Of a stretch of 64,000 nt of DNA, positions 26,895-35,780 are shown piece after piece (within the stretch, counting starts at the first letter, position 1; each line of letters begins with the position of its first letter). Under the pieces are notes generated by a model. That model had not been told where the DNA came from. It worked only from the letters and a program-made list of their open reading frames with translations, and did no database searches. Made by a program: the position numbers and the translations under genes. This DNA comes from Devosia oryzisoli. Lineage in GTDB: Bacteria; Pseudomonadota; Alphaproteobacteria; Rhizobiales; Devosiaceae. The stretch is taken from contig NZ_JACYFU010000003.1 of NCBI RefSeq assembly GCF_014837245.1, positions 124,001-188,000 on the forward strand. Direction: 5' to 3'.

Positions 26895-28022
26895 TTAGCC
26901 GAGCCGCCCGTTGACGAGGCTTTCCGAAAGCGGCGCCGGCCGCTCGACCGGGGTCTTGATGTCCACCGTGCGGCCATCGCGAGCAGCCGTCTCGAAGGCC
27001 TCCATGACTTCGAGGACATGGAGCGCGAGATCGCCATTGGCCCGGTGCGGACGGTTGTCGAGAATGCCCAGCGCCATGTCGGCGACGCCGAGCGAGCGGT
27101 AATTGCCGTCGGCATAGGGCTGCTCGACGCTGACCGGCGTCCAGGGTTCCTCGCGCCCCTTCTTCTTGAGCTCCACCGCGCCGCCGAAGAAGTTCGGGTC
27201 GGGCACGATCAGGCTCTGATCGGTGCCATAGAGCTCGAGCGGCACGTGCTTGTGGCCGGCAACGTCGAAGCTCATGCCCATCTGCACGATCGCGCCATTG
27301 GCAAAGCCGAGCGACCCGGTGACATGGGTGTCGATCTTGACCGGCATGGTCTGCCCGCGCTTGGGCTCCGAGGTGATGGTGCGCTCGCTGCGCAGGCGCG
27401 AGGACATCGCCGAAACGCGCGCCACGGGTCCGAGCAGGTTGACAAGGTCGGTGATGTAATAGGGGCCCATGTCGAGCACCGGACCGCCGCCGATATCGTA
27501 GTAGAAGGCCGGGTCGGGGTGCCAGCTTTCGTGCCCGGGCGCGAGCATGAAAGCGGTGCCGCCCACGATCTGCCCAAGGACGCCGCTATCCACCACGGCA
27601 CGCGCCTGCTGGTGCGAACCGCCCAGAAACGTGTCCGGCGCAGAGCCGATGCGCAACCCCGCGGCCATGGCCGCGTCGAGCAGCTTCCGCCCCTCGGCAA
27701 AGGTGATGCCCAGCGGCTTTTCCGAATAGACATGCTTGCCGGCAGCCAGGCACCTCAGCCCCACTTCGACATGGGCCCGCGGAATGGTGAGGTTGATCAC
27801 CAGCGCAATTTCCGGATCGGCCAGCATCTCGTCGACGCTCATGGCCCTGAGGCCGAATTCGGTGGCTCGCGCCTGCGCCGCTTCGGGCCGCATGTCCGCG
27901 AGCCCCTTGACGTCCAGCACGGAAAAGCCGGGCATTCCGTCGCGGCCGAGGATGGCCTTGAGATAGGCCGATGAAATATTGCCGGTACCGATAATGCCGA
28001 TGCCGAGGCGCTTGGCGCTCAT
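26895..28022 (-). CDS. Gfo/Idh/MocA-family NAD(P) oxidoreductase
   Basis: 375 residues. Rossmann motif IGIIGTGNISSAYL, the signature EKPLGITFAEGRKLL near 100 with the catalytic-site Lys, and a C-terminal alpha/beta domain with GGGPVLDMGPYYI near 175. Sugar or polyol dehydrogenase of unknown substrate. Good ribosome site GGGAGGAG upstream. No sugar transporter adjoins it; a TetR gene is divergent. Confidence 0.88.
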   Translation of the reverse strand: MSAKRLGIGIIGTGNISSAYLKAILGRDGMPGFSVLDVKGLADMRPEAAQARATEFGLRAMSVDEMLADPEIALVINLTIPRAHVEVGLRCLAAGKHVYSEKPLGITFAEGRKLLDAAMAAGLRIGSAPDTFLGGSHQQARAVVDSGVLGQIVGGTAFMLAPGHESWHPDPAFYYDIGGGPVLDMGPYYITDLVNLLGPVARVSAMSSRLRSERTITSEPKRGQTMPVKIDTHVTGSLGFANGAIVQMGMSFDVAGHKHVPLELYGTDQSLIVPDPNFFGGAVELKKKGREEPWTPVSVEQPYADGNYRSLGVADMALGILDNRPHRANGDLALHVLEVMEAFETAARDGRTVDIKTPVERPAPLSESLVNGRLG

Positions 28023-28132
28023 AGGCGCACTCCTCCCAGATGTACGTGCCTCAACCTAACAAGCAGCCCTGGTAACGGGAAGGGGGCACCGACGAATTCT
28101 CTTTGCCGCTCGTCATCTTCATGTCACCCTCA

Positions 28133-28149
28133 ACATGCAGGCAGCATGT
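28133..28149. promoter_or_regulatory. Putative TetR operator
   Basis: Perfect inverted repeat ACATGC-N5-GCATGT, in the intergenic space between the Gfo/Idh/MocA gene and the TetR gene, 15 bases upstream of the preferred TetR start. Confidence 0.6.
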
Positions 28150-28164
28150 ATGCGAGGCAGAAGG

Positions 28165-28743
28165 ATGCGGCAACGGCAGGACGAGCGGCGCGACGCCACG
28201 CGCCGTCAGCTCATCACCGCGGCGCGCCGGCTTTTTGCCACCAAGGGGTTTGCCGCCACAGGCACGCCCGAACTGGTGGCGGCGGCCGGTCTCAGCCGCG
28301 GCGCGCTCTACCACCATTATGCCGACAAGACGGCGCTGTTCGCCGCCGTGGTGGAGGCCGAGCACGTGCTGGTCGACCTCGCGGTAGAGGCCGCCGTCGA
28401 CCCCGGCGATGACGACCCCGGCCCCGTGCGGCAGCTTGTGCTTCTGGCGGATGCGCGCGTTGCAGCACTGAGCGACCCGGCGCGGCAAAGGATGCTGCTG
28501 ATCGATGCCCCGGCAGCGCTCGATCCGGCGACCATGCTGGCTATCCGCCTGCGGCACGGGCGGCGACTGTTCGAGGAGCGGATCGACGCCGCCCTTGCCG
28601 CCGGCGCGATCCGCGCCATGCCGGCCGACCCCCTCGCCGATCTGCTCGACAGTCTCGTCGAGCGGGCGGCGCTGGCTCCGGTTGACCAGCAGCCGCGCTA
28701 CCGCAAGACCATCAAGGCGCTGATTCGCGGCCTCAAGACGTGA
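28165..28743 (+). CDS. TetR-family transcriptional regulator
   Basis: 192 residues from the ATG at 28165, which has GAGG seven bases before it; the ATG at 28150 abuts the palindrome. Helix-turn-helix: QLITAARRLFATKGFAATGT, then LVAAAGLSRGALYHHYADKTALF. The ligand domain has no recognisable specificity. It may control the divergent oxidoreductase and itself. The 3' end overlaps the convergent fibre gene by 11 bases. Confidence 0.9.
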   Translation: MRQRQDERRDATRRQLITAARRLFATKGFAATGTPELVAAAGLSRGALYHHYADKTALFAAVVEAEHVLVDLAVEAAVDPGDDDPGPVRQLVLLADARVAALSDPARQRMLLIDAPAALDPATMLAIRLRHGRRLFEERIDAALAAGAIRAMPADPLADLLDSLVERAALAPVDQQPRYRKTIKALIRGLKT

Positions 28744-29770
28744 TCCCGTCCTCAAGGGCCGCCACACGGCGCGCCAGCTCCTGCACCGCCCCGATCAGGG
28801 GAGCAATGAAGGCGTCATAGCGCAGCGCTGCGGCGGCTTTGGGGCTGGCCGGATCGGCCGGTACATGGCCGCCAAATTCGGGCGCACCCAGAGCCGCGGC
28901 GGCCTCTGCCACCTCATGCGCCAGCAGGCCGTATTGGATGCCGGGGGCCGCACCGTCCCGCCAGCGAAAGCGCACCGGCTTGAGCGCGCAGATGAAGTCC
29001 AGGCCCAGGTCGCTCGGCGCGATGCCGGTCTTGAGCCGCGCGTCCGAAGTCTGCAGCGTGCCCGTTGCCGCCCAGACAGCCGACCAGCGCGCCGTGCTGC
29101 TGCCCAGTGCCTGTGCGTTGTCCGCCGCCGGCAGCAGCGAGCCCCCGACCACCACCGTCTCAGCATCAACGGCCAGCGCCTCTGTCCAGCCGGTGCCGTC
29201 CGTGCTGACCTTGAGCCGCCAGCTGTCGTCCCCGGCCAGTCCCATCTCCGCCCGCCCCGACCAGTCGGTCTGGAACAGCACGCTGGCCGTGTCGCCAATT
29301 TCGGCCTTGTTGATCTTGAGCTGGTGCCCCGCCCCGTCATGGCTGAGCAGCGTTGCGGCCGCCGACACGGCGAGGCGGTTGGTGGCGTCGGCAGAAGCAT
29401 TGATGCCCAGCCATTCAAGGCCCGGACCGATGGCGGCAATGCTGGTCCAGGCGGCGCCGTCAAAGGCCTTCAGCGCTCCGCTGTCCCGATCGAACACCAG
29501 CCAGCCGCGCGCCGGATCGTAAAATTCCCAGGCGCCCGCCTGGTAGGCGGCCAGTTCACCCCCATGCCCGGCCCAGGCGCCACCGGCCCCAGCGGGCACG
29601 ACATAGGCTTCCCCCGGCAGTGGCGTCGTGGGCGGGGTCGCGAGCACCGTGCTTTCCACCACCGGCTGCACCAGCGCATCGAGGCGGTCGAGCGCTTCGT
29701 TGTGGGTGATGTGCTTGAGGGCCTGGCCGCCAATGATGAAGGGCAGGTCGAGACGGGCTGTGTGATCCAT
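28733..29770 (-). CDS. DUF2793 and peptidase-S74 (intramolecular chaperone) tail-fibre-like protein
   Basis: 345 residues. The N-terminal half (LPFIIGGQALKHITHNEALDR, then PTTPLPGEAYVVPAGAGGAWAG) is DUF2793, found in phage and gene-transfer-agent spike or fibre proteins. A beta-rich middle follows. The C-terminus is an S74 self-cleaving chaperone domain: TSDARLKTGI carries the Ser and the Lys five residues later of the endosialidase-type dyad, then LKPVRFRWRD. It ends in a coiled-coil stretch (LIGAVQELARRVAALE). No other phage or GTA genes are near, so it may serve a GTA or phage encoded elsewhere. Confidence 0.85.
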   Translation of the reverse strand: MDHTARLDLPFIIGGQALKHITHNEALDRLDALVQPVVESTVLATPPTTPLPGEAYVVPAGAGGAWAGHGGELAAYQAGAWEFYDPARGWLVFDRDSGALKAFDGAAWTSIAAIGPGLEWLGINASADATNRLAVSAAATLLSHDGAGHQLKINKAEIGDTASVLFQTDWSGRAEMGLAGDDSWRLKVSTDGTGWTEALAVDAETVVVGGSLLPAADNAQALGSSTARWSAVWAATGTLQTSDARLKTGIAPSDLGLDFICALKPVRFRWRDGAAPGIQYGLLAHEVAEAAAALGAPEFGGHVPADPASPKAAAALRYDAFIAPLIGAVQELARRVAALEDGITS

Positions 29771-29912
29771 GGAGCTCTCCAGTCAGATTTGCCTCCAGTG
29801 TGCTGCGGCCCTCGCACCCGGGGAGAAGCGGCAAAGGGCTCGGGAGTTGACGGACGCAACGCCAGCCGACACAAGCGGGCGCAATCCTCTCCAGCCGCCC
29901 GCGGAGCCAGCC

Positions 29913-30788
29913 ATGTCGGCGATCCATATTGCCCTCACCTTCGACGACAATTTCTGGGCGCCCGCCTATACGCTGATGCGCTCGATCTGCCTTTCGACCA
30001 AGCGCAAGACCGATCTCGTCTTCCACCTCGTTCACATGCCGCTCTCCCCCGAGCATCGGGCGGATCTCGACAAGATCAGCGCCGAATACGGCGCAGCGCT
30101 CCGCTATTATCCGCTCGACCAGTCAGCGATCTTTACCCGTTTCGTTGAGACCATGCCGGAAAGCGCGCAATGGCCCAAAGTGGTCTATGCGCGGCTCCTG
30201 CTGCCGCGCCTGCTGCCCGACGACGTCGAGCGCGTCATCTATCTCGATTGCGACATGATGGTGCGCCGCCCGATCGAGGCACTGTTCGAGGCCGACCTTG
30301 CCGGGCAACCGCTCGGGGCGGTCGCGGACTCCATTTCGCCCTTCATCGCCGGGCGGCGCGACATGCGGCAGAACGCCGGCATCTTCGATCCGGCCGATCC
30401 CTACTTCAATTCGGGCATGCTGGTCATCGACCGCGCCGGCTGGGCGGCCATCGACATGGAAGCGGAAATCGCGACCCTGGCGCAGAAGGGCTGGATGGAA
30501 CGGCTCTACTATGACCAGGACATGCTCAACCTGATCTTTGCCGGCCGCTGGACCCCCCTCAACTGGCGCTGGAACTGCATCGACGCGCATCCGGCGCACG
30601 AAGCGCTCAATCCCGCGATCCTGCACTATACCGGAGTCAATAAGCCCTGGTTCCTCCTCGCCGGGATTCTGCGCACCTCGGCCTATGCGCGGTGGTACCG
30701 CCACGTCATGACCAACGAGCTCTTTTACCGCTTCGCGCGCCATCGCTGGAAGCGCACCTGGCTCCGGCGCCTTGGGCTGCGCCGCTGA
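29913..30788 (+). CDS. Glycosyltransferase family 8 protein
   Basis: 291 residues. GT-A fold retaining transferase: HIALTFDDNFWAPA at the N-terminus, the DxD metal/nucleotide-sugar motif in VIYLDCDMMVRRP near 110, YFNSGMLVIDRAGW near 165, YYDQDMLNLIF and a C-terminal HYTGVNKPW. Likely adds glucose or galactose to lipopolysaccharide or another envelope glycan. Ends in a basic tail. Isolated gene. Confidence 0.9.
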   Translation: MSAIHIALTFDDNFWAPAYTLMRSICLSTKRKTDLVFHLVHMPLSPEHRADLDKISAEYGAALRYYPLDQSAIFTRFVETMPESAQWPKVVYARLLLPRLLPDDVERVIYLDCDMMVRRPIEALFEADLAGQPLGAVADSISPFIAGRRDMRQNAGIFDPADPYFNSGMLVIDRAGWAAIDMEAEIATLAQKGWMERLYYDQDMLNLIFAGRWTPLNWRWNCIDAHPAHEALNPAILHYTGVNKPWFLLAGILRTSAYARWYRHVMTNELFYRFARHRWKRTWLRRLGLRR

Positions 30789-30797
30789 GGCGCCGGT

Positions 30798-31688
30798 TCA
30801 GGTGATGGCGCCGCGCTTGCGGTATTCGGCGGCCAGCACGATGGCGGCGATGGCAAAGAGCGCCCCGAAGCCGACCTGCGTCCAGTCGAACTTGCCGAGG
30901 AAATCGGCCAGGAACGTCCCGGCGTCGAACTGCTCGGTGCCGTCCCAGACGCGCTCGAGATAATCGAACGACACTGGGAACTGCGAGCGGTAGTCGAGGA
31001 ACCGCCAGGTGGCCGTGGCGAAGGGATGCAGCCCGCCCAGCGTCACCCATTCGAGCACCGAAAGGATCGTGGGCAACAGCACCGCCAGCGGAATGGCCCA
31101 GCGCCCCACTGCCGTCGCCATGGCCCCGACCAGCGCCATATAGGGCAGGTACCAGAGCAGGGCGCAGGCGAGCACCACGAGAAACACCAGCGCCATCTGT
31201 GCAAAGATGAGCGCGATGCTCCCCAGCAGCGTCACGCTGCCCAGCCCCGCGATCATGGTCGTGACATAGGCGACACCGAACATGATGAGGATGGAGAGGA
31301 GCGCCACGGCAAAGATCGAGCCGGGCAGCACGGTCAGCGCCGCCACGAGCTTGCTCGTCAGCACCTTGAGATCGGAAACCGGCATGGATTTCCAGAACAG
31401 CATGGCGTTGTTGCGCTTGTCCGCGGCAAAGCCGTCGGCGCAATAGAAGAACAGCGTGAACCCCAGATAGACCATCCAGCCCGTGGCGAGGCCCGCGAAG
31501 CCGGCCACGAACACCCAGGTCGGCACCACCGTCAGCAGCTGTCCGGAAAACCGCGAATCGATGCGATGCACGCTGAAGGCCAGCAGCGTCAGCACGAAGA
31601 CGACGCCGACCAGGATCAGCGGCGCGATGAAGAAGGCGCCGCGATGCTCGATATATTCGCGGTGCACGAGGGCAATAAAAGCCTTCAT
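30798..31688 (-). CDS. ABC-2 type transporter permease
   Basis: 296 residues with six predicted helices: one near the N-terminus (ILVGVVFVLTLLAF) and five between 60 and 290. Substrate unknown. It is the last gene of a GntR-ATPase-permease operon and overlaps the ATPase stop by four bases. Confidence 0.87.
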   Translation of the reverse strand: MKAFIALVHREYIEHRGAFFIAPLILVGVVFVLTLLAFSVHRIDSRFSGQLLTVVPTWVFVAGFAGLATGWMVYLGFTLFFYCADGFAADKRNNAMLFWKSMPVSDLKVLTSKLVAALTVLPGSIFAVALLSILIMFGVAYVTTMIAGLGSVTLLGSIALIFAQMALVFLVVLACALLWYLPYMALVGAMATAVGRWAIPLAVLLPTILSVLEWVTLGGLHPFATATWRFLDYRSQFPVSFDYLERVWDGTEQFDAGTFLADFLGKFDWTQVGFGALFAIAAIVLAAEYRKRGAIT

Positions 31689-32584
31689 CGCGCGCTCTCC
31701 GGGTTTGCGGTCGGACGCTGCATCAGCGCGACGAAGAGGTCGGAGAGGGTTGGCGTCGACACCTTCCCCAGCGGCTCCAGGGTTTCGCGCGGCACCCCGT
31801 CGAAGATGAAGACGGTCTGGCCGAAGCGCGTTTCCTCATAGACCGGACCAAGCGCCCGCGCCGCTTCTTGCGCCTCCGGCTCGTTGGCGACGAGCTGGCT
31901 GAACTTTTCGCTCACCGTCTCCATCTGCATATGGAGGATCAGCTCGCCATCGCGGATGAACATGATGTCGGAGAGCATGAACTCGATCTCGTCCACCTGG
32001 TGGGTGGTGATGATCAGCGTCCGCTCCTCGGTCATGTAGTCTTCGAGCAGCCGCCGGTAGAAGCGCTTGCGGTAGGTGATGTCGAGCCCCAGCGTCGGCT
32101 CGTCGAGCACCAGCAGCTTGGCGTCGATCGCCATCACCACCGCCAGGTGCAGTTGCGCCATCATTCCCTTGGAGAGCGCCTTGATCTTCATCTCCGGGCG
32201 GATGTCGGTGCCCTCGAGAAACTGGCGCGCCTTTTCCTGGCTGAAATTGGGGTGGATGTTGGTCAGGAGCGCAAACAGTTCCCGCACCCGCAGGAAGCGC
32301 GGCAGGCTGGCCACGTCGGAGATGAAGGCGACGTTTTCCATGAGGTGGGCGCGGCGCGCGAACGGGTCCTCGCCCAGCACGCGGATGGTGCCCTCGTAGC
32401 TCGTGAGGCCCAGCATGGCATTGAGCGTCGTGGTCTTGCCCGCGCCGTTGTGGCCCACGAGCCCATAGATGCGGCCGGGCGGAATATCGAAATCGAGACC
32501 ATGCAGGATGGGCTTGCGCCCGAACGACTTGCGCAGCCCGCGCGCCGAGACGATGGGTTCGAGGGCGGTCGAGGGTTCACTCAT
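31685..32584 (-). CDS. ABC transporter ATP-binding protein, YtrB-like
   Basis: 299 residues: Walker A GHNGAGKTTT near 50, signature LSKGMMAQLH near 148, Walker B LLVLDEPTLGLD near 170, and a C-terminal extension of about 80 residues. Pairs with the ABC-2 permease. In Bacillus the analogous Ytr operon responds to cell-wall antibiotics; function here is inferred by that parallel only. Starts inside the end of the GntR gene (8-base overlap). Confidence 0.9.
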   Translation of the reverse strand: MSEPSTALEPIVSARGLRKSFGRKPILHGLDFDIPPGRIYGLVGHNGAGKTTTLNAMLGLTSYEGTIRVLGEDPFARRAHLMENVAFISDVASLPRFLRVRELFALLTNIHPNFSQEKARQFLEGTDIRPEMKIKALSKGMMAQLHLAVVMAIDAKLLVLDEPTLGLDITYRKRFYRRLLEDYMTEERTLIITTHQVDEIEFMLSDIMFIRDGELILHMQMETVSEKFSQLVANEPEAQEAARALGPVYEETRFGQTVFIFDGVPRETLEPLGKVSTPTLSDLFVALMQRPTANPESAR

Positions 32585-32960
32585 GGGTCGGACCTTCCGG
32601 CTTGGCAGGTGTGGAACTTGCGGTGAGCAGGCGATCGAGATCGAGCCCGAGCGCCCGGATCTGCGCCGCGATCCGCGGCCAGTCGTCCTTGAGGAATTTT
32701 TCGCGCTCATGCGCCAAAAGGCGCGCATGCGCTCCCTGTGCAACAAACATGCCCAAGCCCCTTCGCTTTTCCACCACCCCGATATCGACCAGCGCCTCGA
32801 AGGCCTTGGTGACCGTCAGCGGATTGACCGAGAGATCGGCGGCGATCTGGCGGACGGAGGGCAGCGCCTCCCCTTCCCCCACGCTGCCGCGTAGGATCAT
32901 CTCGATCAGCCGCTGCCGGATCTGGACGAAGATCGGCTGGCTGGCGTGAAAATCATCCAT
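32577..32960 (-). CDS. GntR-family regulator, YtrA subfamily
   Basis: 127 residues: an N-terminal winged helix (PIFVQIRQRLIEMILRGSV, LPSVRQIAADLSVNPLTVTK) and a short C-terminal helical part, the architecture of YtrA-type repressors that control a neighbouring ABC transporter. First gene of the operon, with a long inverted repeat 16 bases upstream. Confidence 0.92.
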   Translation of the reverse strand: MDDFHASQPIFVQIRQRLIEMILRGSVGEGEALPSVRQIAADLSVNPLTVTKAFEALVDIGVVEKRRGLGMFVAQGAHARLLAHEREKFLKDDWPRIAAQIRALGLDLDRLLTASSTPAKPEGPTHE

Positions 32961-32975
32961 GTGCCTTGCTCAACT

Positions 32976-32999
32976 AGTGTGTTATATCACTAACACACT
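32976..32999. promoter_or_regulatory. GntR/YtrA operator
   Basis: Perfect 9-bp inverted repeat AGTGTGTTA-N6-TAACACACT, just upstream of the gntR start. The arms begin and end like the AGTGTA/TACACT half-sites known for YtrA-type regulators. Confidence 0.8.
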
Positions 33000-33113
33000 T
33001 GCACACCCTGTCAAGCGCCATCGCGCACGCCCTGCCCACCAGCAGGACGAGAAAAGATGACTTCTCTCCTCCGCTTGAAAGGTCTACATCGGCCGCACTG
33101 ACCGGAGGACCCA

Positions 33114-33911
33114 TTGGCGGCTCGCAGTTTTCTCTTTGCCGAGGACAATACCGACGTGGCCCTGACGCGGTTCATCGGCTGCGCGGCCACCACCACGGGC
33201 TTCATGGACGGGGCGCCCGGAGACTGGCAGCCCGGCCTCTACCAGATCGGCCGCGACAATCGCGCCGTCCTCGAAACCCTCTACGCCCGGCTCGAACAGG
33301 CCTATCCTCATGCCGGGCAACCGTTCTACGCGGTGCGCCTCTGGACCAACCTCGTCTGGCAGCCGGCCTATCTCGCTGTCATCGCCGTCCACGTGCATGG
33401 CGCACTGCCCGACCTGGGCCGCCTGTCCCAGGCCATCAAGGGCATCCATGTCAGCGGCTACCGCCTTCCGCCCGCCCCCCAGGTCGAGGCGCCCCGCGAT
33501 GCCCTTATCGCCGAGGCAGGCACGCGCCTGCGCGCCATGGCCGATGCCATCCTGCGCGACATCAACGCCGTCACGCGGCTCAAGCGCCTGCCCGCGCTGC
33601 GCCTTCTCACCGATCGGATGCTGGGGCTCATGGTACGCCTCAACCCTTACCAGCCGGGCATCACCGTCGCCGAGCAGCAGCGCGTCTGCGCCCTCTGGCT
33701 CAAGGCCATGGGCCTCACCGGCCACGGCGATCTCGACATCCTGACACTCCATGACGGCACCGAGGTGCCCATCATCGCGCGCAAGGGGTGTTGCCTGGAT
33801 TACCTCGCCTTTCCGGACACCTATTGCATCTCCTGCCCCAAGCAGGACGATGCGGTGCGGATCACCCGGCAGCGCGACAACGCCATGGCGGAGCGCTCGG
33901 CGGCGGGCTGA
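33114..33911 (+). CDS. FhuF-like [2Fe-2S] siderophore-iron reductase
   Basis: 265 residues. The C-terminus carries CC-X10-C-X2-C (GCCLDYLAFPDTYCISCP), the iron-sulfur motif of FhuF-type ferric-siderophore reductases; the N-terminal three quarters is helical with no other motif. It should release iron from an imported siderophore in the cytoplasm. The start is a TTG, chosen because CGGAGG stands seven bases before it and no ATG fits. No siderophore uptake genes are near and no Irr or Fur box was recognised upstream. Confidence 0.8.
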   Translation: MAARSFLFAEDNTDVALTRFIGCAATTTGFMDGAPGDWQPGLYQIGRDNRAVLETLYARLEQAYPHAGQPFYAVRLWTNLVWQPAYLAVIAVHVHGALPDLGRLSQAIKGIHVSGYRLPPAPQVEAPRDALIAEAGTRLRAMADAILRDINAVTRLKRLPALRLLTDRMLGLMVRLNPYQPGITVAEQQRVCALWLKAMGLTGHGDLDILTLHDGTEVPIIARKGCCLDYLAFPDTYCISCPKQDDAVRITRQRDNAMAERSAAG

Positions 33912-34481
33912 TCAGTCGAAGGTTTCTTCCGGGTAGACACCCCAGAGCTCGGCCTGGTGCACCCAGCCCGAATAGATCGTGCGCTCGCCCGGCTGGCTGG
34001 CCGAAACCTTGCACCAGCTGTTCTCGCACGCGCTGATCGAAACTCGCGCCCCCGCCGCAAGACGGGCAGCCAGCCGCGCCTGGTCCGAAGGATCGGCATG
34101 CATCTCCACCTCGCCATTGGCGACGAGCGGGGTGGCGTATCCGGCCCGGCTGCCATCGAGCAGCGATTGATGCACCCAGCCTTCGGCGCCGTCGAAATCG
34201 CGGATCTTCCGCCAGGTGTCGAACTCCTGGATAATCTCCACCGGCACGCCCGAGACCAGGAAATTCCAGGCGATGTCGTATTTCGTCCCCGGCCCCACCC
34301 GCACATTGATGGGGTGCGACCGGGTCGTGACGAATCGCGGCAGGGGCAGGCCCGATGGGTTATCGGCGGCGCTCTGCGCTGCGGCCGGCACCGTCGTGGC
34401 GGCCGGGACACAAAGCAGCAGCGCCAGGAACAGGGCGGAGAAAAGGCGGGCGCGGCCCGAAATAGCGGCCAAGGGCAACAT
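33912..34481 (-). CDS. Exported SH3-domain protein
   Basis: 189 residues with a long signal peptide (LFSALFLALLLCVPAATTV). Two bacterial SH3-type segments follow: NVRVGPGTKYDIAWNFLVSG then WVHQSLLDG, and a second with CENSWCKVS and YSGWVHQAELWGVYP. Proteins of this sort sit in the periplasm of rhizobia and may bind peptidoglycan. Stop codon directly abuts the convergent fhuF-like stop. Confidence 0.82.
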   Translation of the reverse strand: MLPLAAISGRARLFSALFLALLLCVPAATTVPAAAQSAADNPSGLPLPRFVTTRSHPINVRVGPGTKYDIAWNFLVSGVPVEIIQEFDTWRKIRDFDGAEGWVHQSLLDGSRAGYATPLVANGEVEMHADPSDQARLAARLAAGARVSISACENSWCKVSASQPGERTIYSGWVHQAELWGVYPEETFD

Positions 34482-34586
34482 GACTTTGCAGACGGATTTG
34501 AATTGTCCTATCACTAGCCGATGATCCTTAATGGTCGCTGAAGGATGCCTGTCATTGCCGTCCCGGATTGTGCCAAGGCGCCCCCG

Positions 34587-35606
34587 ATGACATCGCCCAA
34601 AGCCAAGATTCTTGTGACGCGGCGCCTGCCCGAGGCAATCGAGGCGCGCATGGCGACCCTGTTTGAGACGGACGTCAACGAGTTGGACGCAGCCCTGGCT
34701 CCGGAGGACATTCTCACCGGCCTCGCCGGCAAGGACGTGCTGGTGTCCACCATCACCGACAGGATCGACGCGGACCTGATCGGCCGCCTGCCCCCCAGCG
34801 TGCGCCTCATTGCCCAGTTCGGCAATGGCGTCGACAATATCGACCTCGAAGCGGCATGGGCGGCGGGGCTCACCGTCACCAACACACCAAGCGTCCTCAC
34901 CGAAGACACTGCCGACATGGCCGTGGCCCTCATGCTGGCCCTGCCGCGCCGGCTGGTGGAAGGCAGCGAAATGCTGCTGCGCGACCGGGCTTGGGCGGGC
35001 TGGTCGCCCACCTCCATGCTCGGCCACCGACTGCGCGGCAAGGCCCTTGGCGTCGTCGGCATGGGGCGCATCGGCACTGCCGTGGCCCAGCGCGCCCGCG
35101 CCTTCGGGCTCGCCATTCATTATTTCTCGCGCAACCGTCGCCCAGCGGGGGTCGAAGAGCCGTTGGGCGCGGTCTACTGGCACGATCTCGATGCCATGCT
35201 GGAGGCGGTCGACATCGTCTCGCTCCACACCCCGCTCACCCGCGACACGCACCACATCCTGTCCGCCGCGCGCCTCGGCCGGTTGCGGCGCGGCGCCTAT
35301 GTCATCAATGTCAGCCGCCCCGAACTGATTGACGAGCCGGCGCTGATCGACGCCATCGCCGGGGGCCGCCTCGGCGGAGCGGCGCTCGACGTCTTCGAAA
35401 ACCGGCCCGAAATCAATCCGCGGCTGCTCGACCTGGCGGAGGCCAACAAGGTGATCCTCACCGCACACATGGCCTCGGCGACGCTTGAGGCGCGCGTCGA
35501 GATGGGCGAGACGGTCATCGTCAACATCCGCACCTTCATGGACGGGCACCAGCCGCCCCATCGCATCCTGCCCGATCGGCTGCAGGCACCCGCCGCCCGC
35601 GCCTGA
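34587..35606 (+). CDS. D-isomer 2-hydroxyacid dehydrogenase (glyoxylate reductase-like)
   Basis: 339 residues. NAD motif GVVGMGRIG near 155; substrate loop FGNGVDNIDLEAAWAAGLTV; catalytic Arg in NVSRPELIDE (usually NTARGE), Glu in ENRPEINP and His in LTAHMASATLE. It resembles the alphaproteobacterial glyoxylate/hydroxypyruvate reductase group. The ATG at 34587 has AAGG eight bases upstream; ATG at 34545 is an alternative. The altered residues beside the catalytic Arg (Ser-Arg-Pro) are unusual. Confidence 0.88.
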   Translation: MTSPKAKILVTRRLPEAIEARMATLFETDVNELDAALAPEDILTGLAGKDVLVSTITDRIDADLIGRLPPSVRLIAQFGNGVDNIDLEAAWAAGLTVTNTPSVLTEDTADMAVALMLALPRRLVEGSEMLLRDRAWAGWSPTSMLGHRLRGKALGVVGMGRIGTAVAQRARAFGLAIHYFSRNRRPAGVEEPLGAVYWHDLDAMLEAVDIVSLHTPLTRDTHHILSAARLGRLRRGAYVINVSRPELIDEPALIDAIAGGRLGGAALDVFENRPEINPRLLDLAEANKVILTAHMASATLEARVEMGETVIVNIRTFMDGHQPPHRILPDRLQAPAARA

Positions 35607-35780
35607 GTGTTGCAGCTTCTCCCCAACGCGGCGCCCTTCGGCCTCCCCCGGGGCCATGGCTCTTGCATGGCCCGGTCATCCTTTCTAATCGTCCCCCATC
35701 CGGTCGGTAAAAAGGGCGCGGCGGCCCTCTTGGCGACCCTCTGGCCTGGCCAGCCGAACCTCTGGGTTTAGGAGTGCCCC

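Noticed and set aside
34482-35657. N-terminal extension of the SH3 protein on the minus strand
   Set aside because: It lies antisense to the 2-hydroxyacid dehydrogenase, and the signal peptide begins at the ATG at 34481.
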